DNA of 64,000 nt from Kineosporia rhizophila (lineage in GTDB: Bacteria; Actinomycetota; Actinomycetes; Actinomycetales; Kineosporiaceae). Of the stretch, positions 1-8,459 are shown piece by piece. The notes under the pieces were generated by a model. It was not told where the DNA came from. It saw only the letters and a program-made list of their open reading frames with translations, and did not search any database. Location of the stretch: NCBI RefSeq assembly GCF_021277265.1, contig NZ_JAJSOH010000016.1, forward strand, positions 124,001-188,000, in the 5' to 3' direction. Made by a program: the position numbers and the translations under genes. The first letter of the stretch is position 1. Every line of letters starts with the position of its first letter.

Positions 1-188
1 TCTGACAATCCCTGCGAACCGCCCACTCCGGGCCTCAGCCCCGGGCCGATGCGTCCCGAACGGCGTACCGGCTTGCATCCCCCGTGTGGCGGCCGGGCCG
101 ATCCGGGCGTCACCGGTTCACCGGCGGTCCTGGAGAGACGACGCCTTCCCCAGTGCGGCGAGACCGTTTCCGGCTGGGGGACTTTGCA

Positions 189-3100
189 ATGTGGCACGTG
201 TCGAGATGGAGTGCGGCCTTCGTGGCGGCGGCGGTGGCGGCGCTGTCCGTCCTGGTCGCCGTGGCCGGACCGGCCACCGGAGCGATGAACAAGGCGTTCT
301 CCAGCCGGTTCGACGCCACTGACCGCGGCGACATCCTGCTGCGCGGCAACAGCCTGGTCTCCTGCCCGGTGGCCGAGACCAACTGCCCGGCCGCGAAGGA
401 CCGGTCGGCCACCGGCGGGGCGCTGAACAACAACTCCTACACGATGCAGTTCCTCGACGTGGACGGCACCGGCAACGCCACGAACTCCAGCTCATCGGCG
501 GAGGTCACGTTGCCCGCGGGCGCCTCGGTGCGGTTCGCCGGGCTGTACTGGTCGGCCTACGCGGACGGCAACGGCCGGACCGCCGCCCCGGCCGGGACCG
601 CCAAGAACCGGCTGCTGCTGAAGGTGCCCAACGAGTCCAGCTACCGCGAGATCACCGCGGCTGCGAGCGACGTGGTAGACGGCAATCCCAGCGACGGCAC
701 CTCGTACGTCTCCTTCGCCGACGTCACCAGCATCGTCGCCGCCGGCGGGTCGGGCACCTACACCGGCGCCGACATCCATGCTGCGACCGGCCAGAACTCC
801 TACGCCGCCTGGACTCTGGTGGTGGTGGTCCGCGACCCGGCCAAGCCGCTGCGCAAGCTCAAGGTCTTCGACGGTTTCGGCACCGTGCAGAACACCCCGA
901 GCACCGACCGGTCGGTGTCGATCCCGCTCACCGGCCTGACCACGGCCGACAACGGCACCGCCTTCACCCGTCTGGGCGCGGTCGTGTTCGAGGGTGACGC
1001 GGGCCTGACCGGCGAGGGCTTCCAGATCACTCCGCAGGGCGGGTCGGCGATCGCCCTGTCCGACGGGGCGAACCCGGCGAACAACGTGTTCAACTCGACC
1101 AACACCGACGCCGGCACCCCGGTGGCCGGCCGGGTGCCCAACGAGGCCAACCTGTTCGGGTTCGACGCCGACGTCTTCGAGGACACCTCGATCCCCCTGG
1201 GCAACAACGTCACTCAGGCCACCCTGGACCTGACCACCGGCGGCGAGACCTTCTTCCCGGCCGTGGCCACCTTCGTCTCCAACGTCTACCTGCCGGTGCT
1301 CGACGTCGTCCGGGATGCAACCGTGGTCGACGTGGCCCCGGCCGACGGGCGGACCCGGCCCGGCGACCAGATCACCTACACGGTCGACGTCACCAACACC
1401 GGTACGGCGGCCTCCGCCAACACCCGGCTCGCCGACCTGATCCCGCCCGGCACCGCCTATGTGCCCAATTCCCTGCGGGTGGACGGCAATCCGGTGCCCA
1501 CCACCGGTGAGGTCACCGGCGACAACGTCACCGTGCGACTGGGCACCGGGGCCACCGCGAGCGCCGGTGGGGCGCTGGCGATCGGCGCCACCACCCGGAT
1601 CACCTACACCGTGCAGATCACCGCCCCGTTCACGGCCGGCGGCACGGTGGGCGGCACCAGCCAGGCCACCTACGAGGACGCCCAGAGCACCCCCCGCACC
1701 GCCACCTCGGCGGCCGACCCGATCACCGTCACCCAGGCCCAGGCCAACCTGACCGTCACCCAGACCTTCAGCCCCTCGGTGGTGCAGAAGTCGGGCAGCC
1801 GTGAGGTCACCATGACCACCACGGTGAACAACATCGGCCCGGAGACCGAGACCGCCGCGGTGCTGGTCGAGACCTTCCCGGCCGGCACAACCGCGATCAC
1901 CGCCACCGGCGCCACCTGCACCACCAGCAACGGCGGGCTCACCCTGACCTGCCCGATCGCGGCCTCCCTGGCCGCCGGTGGCTCGGCCACGGTGACGTTC
2001 AAGGCGACCCTGCCCGCGAACGCCCCCGATCCGACCGCCATCGGCGCAGCCGTCTCCGGAGCGGCCACCGACGCCACTCAGGGCAACAACTCGGTGACCA
2101 CCAACGTCCCGGTGAACACCCTGCCGACCGCGGTCGACGACATGGCGCCACTGAACACCCCGGCCACCACCGTCGACGTCGACGTCCTGGCCAACGACAC
2201 CGACCCGGACCCGACCGACCTCCCGGCCGCCCGGACCATCACCTCCACCACCACTCCGGCGCACGGAACCACCTCTGTGGTGGGCGGAAAGGTGCGTTAC
2301 ACCCTCACCGACCCCTCGTTCGTGGGCACCGACACGTTCCAGTACACGATGTGCGACGGACGCGGCGGCTGCGACACCGGCAGCGTGGACGTCGCGGTGA
2401 ACGACCACCGGCGGGCCGATCTCAAGGTCACCCAGACCGCCAGCCCGACCACGGTGCAGCGGGACGGCACCCGTCTGGTCACCTGGTCCGCGGTGGTCAG
2501 CAACACCGGCCCGCAGAACGAACCCGCCGCCCAGCTCGTGCAGGTGCTCCCGGCCGGCGTGACCGCGGTGACGGTGGTGGGCGCCACCTGCAACGCGCCC
2601 ACCGGCACTACGTACACCTGCCCGCTCGGCACACTGAACAGCGGCATCTCCCGCACCGTGCAGTTCACCGCCACCCTGCCGGCCACCGCCCCGGACCCCT
2701 CGACCGGCACCGCGACGCTCTCCGGGCAGGTACCGGACCCGGACCTGTCGAACAACACCGCCACCACCCCGGTGGCCGTGAACCGGGCCCCCCAGGTGGC
2801 CGCCGACACCCCGAAGCTGGCGGCCGACGTCCTCAGTTCGGATCTTGACGTGACCGCCAACGACCAGGACCCGGACGGCGACCCGCTGACCATCACCACG
2901 GTGTCCACCCCGGCGCACGGCACCGCCACCATCGTCGGCGGCAAGATCCGCTACACCCTGACCGACCACTCCTTCGTCGGGCCGGAGACCCTCACCTACC
3001 GGGTCTGCGACGGCCGGGGCGGGTGCAGCGACGCCACGGTCACCCTGGACGTGGCCGACCACGAGATCTCCGACCTGGTCGTGACCCAGACCGCCGACCC

Positions 3101-4559
3101 GAAGGTGCTCCAGCGCAACGGGACCCGCAAGGCCACCTGGACCGTGAACGTCCGCAACGACGGACCGGAGGCGAACGCCAAACCGGTGGTCGTGCAGACG
3201 CTCCCGGCCGGGGTGACCGAGGTGACCTCGTCGCTGGCCGCCTGCACAGTGGCCGACACGGTGAAGGTGACCTGCCCGATGGCGGCCCTCAAGAACGGCG
3301 AGTCCGCCCAGATCACCTTCACCGCAACACTTCCCGCCGACGCCAAGGACCCCTCCACCGCGAGCGCGGTGGTGTCCAGCAGCTCGGCCGACCCGGTGCT
3401 GACCAACAACGCGGCCTCGGCCTCCGTCGTGGTGAACACCCCTCCGACCGCCGACGACGAGTCGGTGCCCCTGCCCGCGAGCACGCTGAAGGCCACGATC
3501 GACGTGCTGGAGGGCGACCAGGACGCCGACAGCGACCCGCTGACCCTCGACACCGTGGGCAAGCCCGCCCACGGCACCGCGGCCATCGTCGACGGCAAGA
3601 TCGTGTACACGCTCACCGACCCCGCTTTCGCCGGTGACGACACCTTCACCTACCGGGTCTGCGACGACCGCTCCGGCTGCACCACCGCCGAGGTCACCGT
3701 GGCCGTGGCGGCCCACCAGCGCGGCCCGGTCGCCGCCGCCGACTCGGCCGGGGTGGTCACCGGCAACCCGGTGACGGTCGACGTGACCGCCAACGACCGC
3801 GACCCGGACGGAGATCCGCTGACCCTGGCCCGGATCGTCACCAGACCCACCGACGGAACCGCGAGAATTGTGGACGGGAAACTCGTCTACACCCCGGCCG
3901 CCGGCTTCATCGGCAAGGACACCGTGCGCTACGAGGTCTGCGACCCGACCGGTCTGTGCGACCAGGCCGTGGCCACGATCCGGGTCACCGCCGCGCCCCC
4001 CACCCTCAAGCCGGATGCGGGCACCGTCCGGCCCGGCGGTACCACCGTGGTGGACGTGCTGGACAACGACCTGGACCCGAACGGCTACCCGATCGGCAGC
4101 CTCAGCATCACCCAGCAGCCGGCCGTGGGCACCGCCACCGTGGGCCCGGACGGCACCATCCGCTACAAGGCACCCGCCTCCGTGGCCCCCGGGACCGTGG
4201 TGGCCATCCGCTACCGGGCCTGCAACCGCACCGGCGCCTGCTCCGAGGGGGTTGTGCGGCTCAAGGTGGGCGGGGCCCCGGTCTCCGACGGGGACGACGG
4301 GGACGACGGCTCGGTGGATCCGGACGACAGCCCCGACGGTGGTTCGGCCGGCAGTCCGGCCGGCGGCGACGATGACGACGGGGAGCTCGCTTTCACCGGC
4401 AGCCGGGTGCTCGTGCCGTTGACCGTGACGGCGCTGGTGCTGATCGGCGGCGGCGTGATCGTGCTCCTGCGCACCCGCGGCGGCGCCCCGGTCGCGGTGC
4501 GGGTGCACAGCGCACCCGTGGTGCGACGGGCTCAGCCCCGGGGACGGCACAAGGCATGA
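189..4559 (+). CDS. LAxTG-anchored giant surface protein with DUF11 and cadherin-like repeats
   Basis: A 1456-residue secreted cell-wall protein, probably an adhesin or fimbria-like surface fibre. The ATG at 189 follows a GGGGGA Shine-Dalgarno and starts a signal peptide (residues 1-32); an in-frame ATG at 84 would add charged sequence before it. Residues about 33-380 form a unique N-terminal region. A DUF11-type domain follows. Then three long repeats of about 217-225 residues start near residues 519, 743 and 960, each a DUF11-like domain plus a cadherin-like/Big_9 domain with VLANDxDPD and TPAHGT motifs. Two further Big_9-like domains fill about 1178-1360. The C-terminus has an Asp/Gly-rich linker, an LAFTG sorting signal, a hydrophobic helix and a basic tail, which is the classic sortase substrate layout. 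The stop overlaps the sortase start by 4 bp, so this sortase is the likely partner. The ligand is unknown. Confidence 0.93.
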   Translation: MWHVSRWSAAFVAAAVAALSVLVAVAGPATGAMNKAFSSRFDATDRGDILLRGNSLVSCPVAETNCPAAKDRSATGGALNNNSYTMQFLDVDGTGNATNSSSSAEVTLPAGASVRFAGLYWSAYADGNGRTAAPAGTAKNRLLLKVPNESSYREITAAASDVVDGNPSDGTSYVSFADVTSIVAAGGSGTYTGADIHAATGQNSYAAWTLVVVVRDPAKPLRKLKVFDGFGTVQNTPSTDRSVSIPLTGLTTADNGTAFTRLGAVVFEGDAGLTGEGFQITPQGGSAIALSDGANPANNVFNSTNTDAGTPVAGRVPNEANLFGFDADVFEDTSIPLGNNVTQATLDLTTGGETFFPAVATFVSNVYLPVLDVVRDATVVDVAPADGRTRPGDQITYTVDVTNTGTAASANTRLADLIPPGTAYVPNSLRVDGNPVPTTGEVTGDNVTVRLGTGATASAGGALAIGATTRITYTVQITAPFTAGGTVGGTSQATYEDAQSTPRTATSAADPITVTQAQANLTVTQTFSPSVVQKSGSREVTMTTTVNNIGPETETAAVLVETFPAGTTAITATGATCTTSNGGLTLTCPIAASLAAGGSATVTFKATLPANAPDPTAIGAAVSGAATDATQGNNSVTTNVPVNTLPTAVDDMAPLNTPATTVDVDVLANDTDPDPTDLPAARTITSTTTPAHGTTSVVGGKVRYTLTDPSFVGTDTFQYTMCDGRGGCDTGSVDVAVNDHRRADLKVTQTASPTTVQRDGTRLVTWSAVVSNTGPQNEPAAQLVQVLPAGVTAVTVVGATCNAPTGTTYTCPLGTLNSGISRTVQFTATLPATAPDPSTGTATLSGQVPDPDLSNNTATTPVAVNRAPQVAADTPKLAADVLSSDLDVTANDQDPDGDPLTITTVSTPAHGTATIVGGKIRYTLTDHSFVGPETLTYRVCDGRGGCSDATVTLDVADHEISDLVVTQTADPKVLQRNGTRKATWTVNVRNDGPEANAKPVVVQTLPAGVTEVTSSLAACTVADTVKVTCPMAALKNGESAQITFTATLPADAKDPSTASAVVSSSSADPVLTNNAASASVVVNTPPTADDESVPLPASTLKATIDVLEGDQDADSDPLTLDTVGKPAHGTAAIVDGKIVYTLTDPAFAGDDTFTYRVCDDRSGCTTAEVTVAVAAHQRGPVAAADSAGVVTGNPVTVDVTANDRDPDGDPLTLARIVTRPTDGTARIVDGKLVYTPAAGFIGKDTVRYEVCDPTGLCDQAVATIRVTAAPPTLKPDAGTVRPGGTTVVDVLDNDLDPNGYPIGSLSITQQPAVGTATVGPDGTIRYKAPASVAPGTVVAIRYRACNRTGACSEGVVRLKVGGAPVSDGDDGDDGSVDPDDSPDGGSAGSPAGGDDDDGELAFTGSRVLVPLTVTALVLIGGGVIVLLRTRGGAPVAVRVHSAPVVRRAQPRGRHKA

Positions 4560-5266
4560 GCGCCACACTCGTCGAGCCGGTGGCGCCCGACAGCCGGGCG
4601 CTGACCGTGCTGCCGCCGCCACCGGGCCCGAACATCGCCGCCGCACTGGCCAAACTGGCCATCCTGGCCGGGGTCCTGCTGCTGGTCGGTGTGGCCGGAT
4701 TCCTGTCCTGGACCCGGCACAGCGGCAGCGAGCGGGCCGCCGACACCGTCCAGGCCCTGCAGGAGCAGTGGCGCGAGAGCCCCCAGGCCCCGGTCGTGGG
4801 CGAGCAGCCCGGCTCCGGCCCGGCGCCCTCGGCCGCCGCGACCGTCCCCGGCAAGGCCTTCGCCATCATGACCGTGCCGCGCTTCGGCCCGGACTGGAAG
4901 ATGCCGGTGTTCGAGGGAACCGGGGCCCCGGCCCTGCGGGCCGGGGTCGGGCACTACGCCGGCACCGCCCGGCCCGGTGAGATCGGCAACTTCGCGGTCG
5001 CCGGGCACCGCACCACCTGGGCCCGCCCCTTCCAGGACGTGGACCGCCTGCGGGCCGGCGACAAGGTGGTCGTGCAGACCCGGGAGGCCCGTTTCACCTA
5101 CCGGGTCACCGACCACGAACTGGTCCGGCCCGACCAGACCGCCGTGCTCGACGCGGTACCCGGTCAGGCCCGGCTGACCATGACCACCTGTCATCCCGAG
5201 TACTCCGACTCGCAGCGCTGGATCGTGCACGCCGAACTGGTGGAGCCTGCGCCGATCGGGGGATGA
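4556..5266 (+). CDS. srtE: class E sortase
   Basis: A 236-residue membrane-anchored transpeptidase that cleaves LAxTG-type signals and links the protein to the cell wall. An N-terminal transmembrane helix lies at about residues 26-51, so the catalytic domain faces outside. The catalytic triad is visible: His about 151 in AVAGHRTTW, Cys about 212 in LTMTTCHPEY and Arg about 221 in SQRW. The Cys motif T-x-T-C and the actinobacterial LAxTG neighbour fit class E. The ATG overlaps the stop of the upstream substrate gene (ATGA), so the two are translationally coupled. The gene ends about 90 bp before the FIST gene, with no clear hairpin between them. Confidence 0.93.
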   Translation: MSATLVEPVAPDSRALTVLPPPPGPNIAAALAKLAILAGVLLLVGVAGFLSWTRHSGSERAADTVQALQEQWRESPQAPVVGEQPGSGPAPSAAATVPGKAFAIMTVPRFGPDWKMPVFEGTGAPALRAGVGHYAGTARPGEIGNFAVAGHRTTWARPFQDVDRLRAGDKVVVQTREARFTYRVTDHELVRPDQTAVLDAVPGQARLTMTTCHPEYSDSQRWIVHAELVEPAPIGG

Positions 5267-5354
5267 GACCGCCGATCGCTCAGGCCGTCGCCGGGCGGCT
5301 CGACGGGTTCCGAGCTATTTGCCGAATGCACGGCTGGACGGACAAGGGGACGTG

Positions 5355-6527
5355 GTGGAGGCCTGGACGGGTCGATGGCGGGCGGAATCGGGCTTCTCGG
5401 CGCCCCTGCCACCCTGGGACGGGCCGGCCACGCTGGTGGTGGTCTTCGGTTCCGGAGCCGTGATGGACGCCGCCGCCGAGCCCCCTGGGGCGGACGGACC
5501 GCACGGGCCGCTGGCCGAGGTGGTCGCCGCCTACCCGCGGTCGGTGCTGATCGGCTGCTCGACGGCCGGCGAGATCCTCGGTGAGACGATCGAGGACGGC
5601 ACCCTGACGATCGCCGTCACCCGGTTCCGCAGCACCCGGCTGACCCTGCTCGAACGCGACATGGGCGGGACCGGTGACTCGTACCTGACCGGGCGCGACC
5701 TGGCCGAGGAGATGCTGGCCGCCGACGGCGATCTCAAGGGTGTCCTGGTGCTCTCGGACGGCCTGCTGGCCAACGGGGCCGAACTGGCCCGGGGCCTGAG
5801 CGAGGCCTGCCGGGGCCGGGCCCTGGTCATCGGTGGGCTGGCCGGCGACGGGATCCGGTTCGAGCAGACCTGGGTGCTGTCCGGCGGGCGGCCGCGCAGC
5901 GGCGTGGTCACGCTGCTGGGCCTGAGCGGACCCGACGTGCGGATCGGGCACGGGGCCGGCGGCGGCTGGAGCATCCTGGGCCCCGAGCGCCGGGTCACCC
6001 GCTCGGAGGGCAACGTCCTGCACGAGCTCGACGGCCGGCCCGCCCTCGGCCTCTACCGCAACTACCTGGGCGACCGGATGGGCCCCAACCCCGAGTCGAC
6101 CCTGCTGTTCCCGCTGTCGGTGCGCACCACCGACGACCCTCGCAGTGCCGTGGTGCGCACCGTGCAGGCCTTCGGCGAGGACGAGCGCAGCATGGTGTTC
6201 ACCGGGGACATCCCGCAGAACTCGATGGCCCGGTTGATGCGCGCGAACGTGGACGAGCTGATCGACGGGGCCGGCGACGCGGTCGAGACCGCCGAACTGG
6301 TCGACGGGCTGCCGGTTCTCGCCCTGGTGATCAGCTGCATCGGCCGCCGGGCGGTGCTGGGCCAGCGCACCGAGGACGAACTGGAGACGGTGCTCGCCCG
6401 GCTGCCCGGGCACGCGCAGGTCACCGGCTTCTACTCCTACGGGGAGATCTCCCCCACCGGCCCGGGCACCTCCGCCCTGCAGAACCAGACCCTCACCGTC
6501 ACCACCATCCAGGAACTCACGTCGTGA
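5355..6527 (+). CDS. FIST-domain sensory protein (FIST_N plus FIST_C)
   Basis: About 390 residues, no membrane segment, so cytosolic. FIST domains are ligand-binding sensory modules. The N-terminal half carries the family-like segments ATLVVVFGS, IGCSTAGEI and ALVIGGLAGDG; the C-terminal half ends with GFYSYGEISP, the FIST_C signature. The start is uncertain. The frame is open from a TTG at 5319, but a GTG at 5355 has an AAGGGG ribosome site about 5 bp upstream and is preferred; a GTG at 5352 is also possible. The stop overlaps the GTG of the next gene (GTGA), so this sensor is probably co-translated with the c-di-GMP-type protein and may control it. The ligand cannot be read from the sequence. 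Confidence 0.85.
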   Translation: MEAWTGRWRAESGFSAPLPPWDGPATLVVVFGSGAVMDAAAEPPGADGPHGPLAEVVAAYPRSVLIGCSTAGEILGETIEDGTLTIAVTRFRSTRLTLLERDMGGTGDSYLTGRDLAEEMLAADGDLKGVLVLSDGLLANGAELARGLSEACRGRALVIGGLAGDGIRFEQTWVLSGGRPRSGVVTLLGLSGPDVRIGHGAGGGWSILGPERRVTRSEGNVLHELDGRPALGLYRNYLGDRMGPNPESTLLFPLSVRTTDDPRSAVVRTVQAFGEDERSMVFTGDIPQNSMARLMRANVDELIDGAGDAVETAELVDGLPVLALVISCIGRRAVLGQRTEDELETVLARLPGHAQVTGFYSYGEISPTGPGTSALQNQTLTVTTIQELTS

Positions 6528-8029
6528 GCGAGGAGCCCGGCCTGCACCGCCTGCTCACCCGTCAGCTGCGGCGCCTGGAGCTGGACCGCGACCAGTCGCC
6601 GCCCCAGCCGGCCTGGGCCCGTCTGCTGTCGGTCGTCTCGGCCACCTACGAGCAGGCCGACAACGACCGGTACCTGCTGGAACGCTCGCTCGAGGTGTCC
6701 TCGGCGGAGATGCTGGGGCTGCACAACAGCCTCAGCCGCAAGGCGATGTCGGACGAGCTGACCGGCCTGCCCAACCGGCGGGCCCTGCTGGAGCGCCTGC
6801 AGTACCTGGTCGGTTCCCAGGACCCGGACGGGCCCGCGGTGGCCGTGCTGTTCATCGACCTGGACGGGTTCAAGCTGGTGAACGACAGCCTGGGCCACGA
6901 CGCCGGGGACGAACTGCTGGTGCTGACCGCCGACCGGCTGCAGGCGGTGTGCCGCGACGGCGACGTGGTCGCCCGCCTGGGCGGTGACGAGTTCATCGTG
7001 GCCGGCCGCTTCGACGGCGTCGGCCAGGCCCAGGCCTTGGCCGAGCGGATCGCCGCCGAGCTCCAGAGACCGCTGCTGGTGCGCAATCACGAGGTCACCG
7101 TCGGCGCCAGCATCGGTGTGGCGATGGCCGACGACGACGGTTCCGGCCCGGCCACCGAGGCCGTGCTGCAGCGGGCCGACCTGGCCATGTACGCGGCCAA
7201 GCAGGGCGGCCGCTCGCGGATGAGCGTGTTCGACCCCAAGATGCAGCTGGAGGCCGACCGCAGCCTGCAGCTGCTCGCCCAGCTGCGCACCGCCGTGGCG
7301 GAGGGCGACCTGGACCTGCGCTACCGGCCCGTGGTGGACCTGGGTCAGGCCGACCCGCAGCGGCTGCTGGGTGCCCAGGCGGTGCTGAGCTGGCGGCCGC
7401 CGGAGTCGACCGCGCCGATCACCGGCGGGGAGATCCGGCCGATCGCCGAGAAGTACCGGCTGATGGCCGATCTGGACACCTGGATGCTGCGCGAGGCCTG
7501 CCGGCAGGGCGCCCGCGGCCCCGAGGGCGCGGTCTGGGTGAACGTGTCGCTGCAGACCTTCACCTCGCTGGACGTCGTCGGGGTGGTGCGGGACTGCCTG
7601 CAGCACAACGGTCTTGCTCCCGGCCGAATGTGGATCCAGCTCGCCGAGGAGGTCTTCATGAGCACCAGCACCCCGGTCACCGCGAACCTGGCCGGGCTGC
7701 GCGAGCTCGGGGTCGGCCTGGGCATGGACGGTCTGGGTTCCGGCCTGTGCGCCCTGACCCGGCTGCGCGGCGTGCCGCAGATGGTACTCAAGCTCGATCC
7801 GGCGCTCGTGGCCGACCTGGACCGCCACGAGGCCGGGGCCGCGATCGCCGGTGCAGCGATCTCGATGGGGCACGCGCTGGGGCACCTGGTCGTGGCCGAC
7901 GGAGTGGAACGCCGTTCCCAGGCGGACCTTCTGCGGGCAGTGGGCTGCGACGCCGGGCAGGGTGCGTGGTTCGGCCCGGCGACGGCGGCCGAGGCCCTGG
8001 CGACTGCCCGGAGCCAGGTCGTGTCCTAG
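6524..8029 (+). CDS. diguanylate cyclase with degenerate EAL domain
   Basis: 501 residues. An N-terminal helical stretch leads into a GGDEF domain (about 80-235) with an intact GGDEF motif at residues 153-157. RDGD lies exactly five residues before it, matching the RxxD product-inhibition site. Cyclic-di-GMP synthesis is therefore plausible. The EAL domain (about 250-500) is degenerate: the EAL signature reads AQAVLSW and the DDFGTG metal motif reads DGLGSG, although LKLD, GVE and the QG motif near the C-terminus remain. Phosphodiesterase activity is therefore doubtful, and the domain may bind nucleotide or a partner instead. No transmembrane or PAS domain is present; input may come from the overlapping FIST gene. 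The 3' end overlaps the convergent arfB-like stop by 4 bp. Confidence 0.9.
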   Translation: MSEEPGLHRLLTRQLRRLELDRDQSPPQPAWARLLSVVSATYEQADNDRYLLERSLEVSSAEMLGLHNSLSRKAMSDELTGLPNRRALLERLQYLVGSQDPDGPAVAVLFIDLDGFKLVNDSLGHDAGDELLVLTADRLQAVCRDGDVVARLGGDEFIVAGRFDGVGQAQALAERIAAELQRPLLVRNHEVTVGASIGVAMADDDGSGPATEAVLQRADLAMYAAKQGGRSRMSVFDPKMQLEADRSLQLLAQLRTAVAEGDLDLRYRPVVDLGQADPQRLLGAQAVLSWRPPESTAPITGGEIRPIAEKYRLMADLDTWMLREACRQGARGPEGAVWVNVSLQTFTSLDVVGVVRDCLQHNGLAPGRMWIQLAEEVFMSTSTPVTANLAGLRELGVGLGMDGLGSGLCALTRLRGVPQMVLKLDPALVADLDRHEAGAAIAGAAISMGHALGHLVVADGVERRSQADLLRAVGCDAGQGAWFGPATAAEALATARSQVVS

Positions 8030-8451
8030 TCGGAGGTGTCCCGCCGCAGCCGCTTGACGTTGCCCCGCCGCTTCTTCTGGGCGATGCGCCGTTCCTGCGA
8101 GCCCCGGGTGGCCCGGGTCGCCCGCCGGGCCCGGGGCGGCGGGGCGATCGCGGCCGCGACGATCTCGGCCAGGCGACGCTCTGCGGTCTCCCGGTTCTGC
8201 AGCTGCGAGCGCTGCTCCGAGGCAGTCACCTGCAGCACCCCGTCGACCAGGCGAGGGCCCAGGCGCTCGAGCAGCCGCTCGCGCTGCGGCCCGGTGAGGG
8301 CCTCGCTGGCCGCCGCGTGCCAGCTCAGCTGCACCCGGCTGTCGGCCGTGTTCACGCCCTGACCACCCGGCCCCGAGGAACGGGAGAAACGCCACCGCAG
8401 CTCCGCCTCGGGGATGCTGACGGCGGCGTTCACCCGCACCGGACCGGCCAT
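8026..8451 (-). CDS. arfB: ArfB-like peptidyl-tRNA hydrolase / class I RF-domain ribosome rescue factor
   Basis: 141 residues. It has the release-factor GGQ motif in SSGPGGQGVNTADSR near residues 26-40, followed by a basic C-terminal tail (ERRIAQKKRRGNVKRL) of the kind that inserts in the empty mRNA channel. The size matches ArfB/YaeJ, which hydrolyses peptidyl-tRNA on stalled ribosomes. The ATG at 8451 is chosen because the domain starts directly after it. It lies 8 bp downstream of the SNF2 helicase stop, so they are probably one transcript. It converges with the GGDEF gene. Confidence 0.92.
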   Translation of the reverse strand: MAGPVRVNAAVSIPEAELRWRFSRSSGPGGQGVNTADSRVQLSWHAAASEALTGPQRERLLERLGPRLVDGVLQVTASEQRSQLQNRETAERRLAEIVAAAIAPPPRARRATRATRGSQERRIAQKKRRGNVKRLRRDTSD

Positions 8452-8459
8452 CGGACGGA

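Noticed and set aside
1..188. Gene or riboswitch at the left edge
   Set aside because: Only short GC-rich frames without ribosome sites; no aptamer core recognised. Treated as upstream region of the surface-protein gene.
492..4646. 1384-residue open frame antisense to the surface-protein gene
   Set aside because: Gly/Val/Arg/His-rich shadow of a GC-rich gene with no domain; the plus strand has clear domains and a sorting signal.
6437..8395. 652-residue minus frame over the GGDEF gene
   Set aside because: Composition is a codon-position artefact (Gln/Gly/Ala/Val/His); no ribosome site, no motif.
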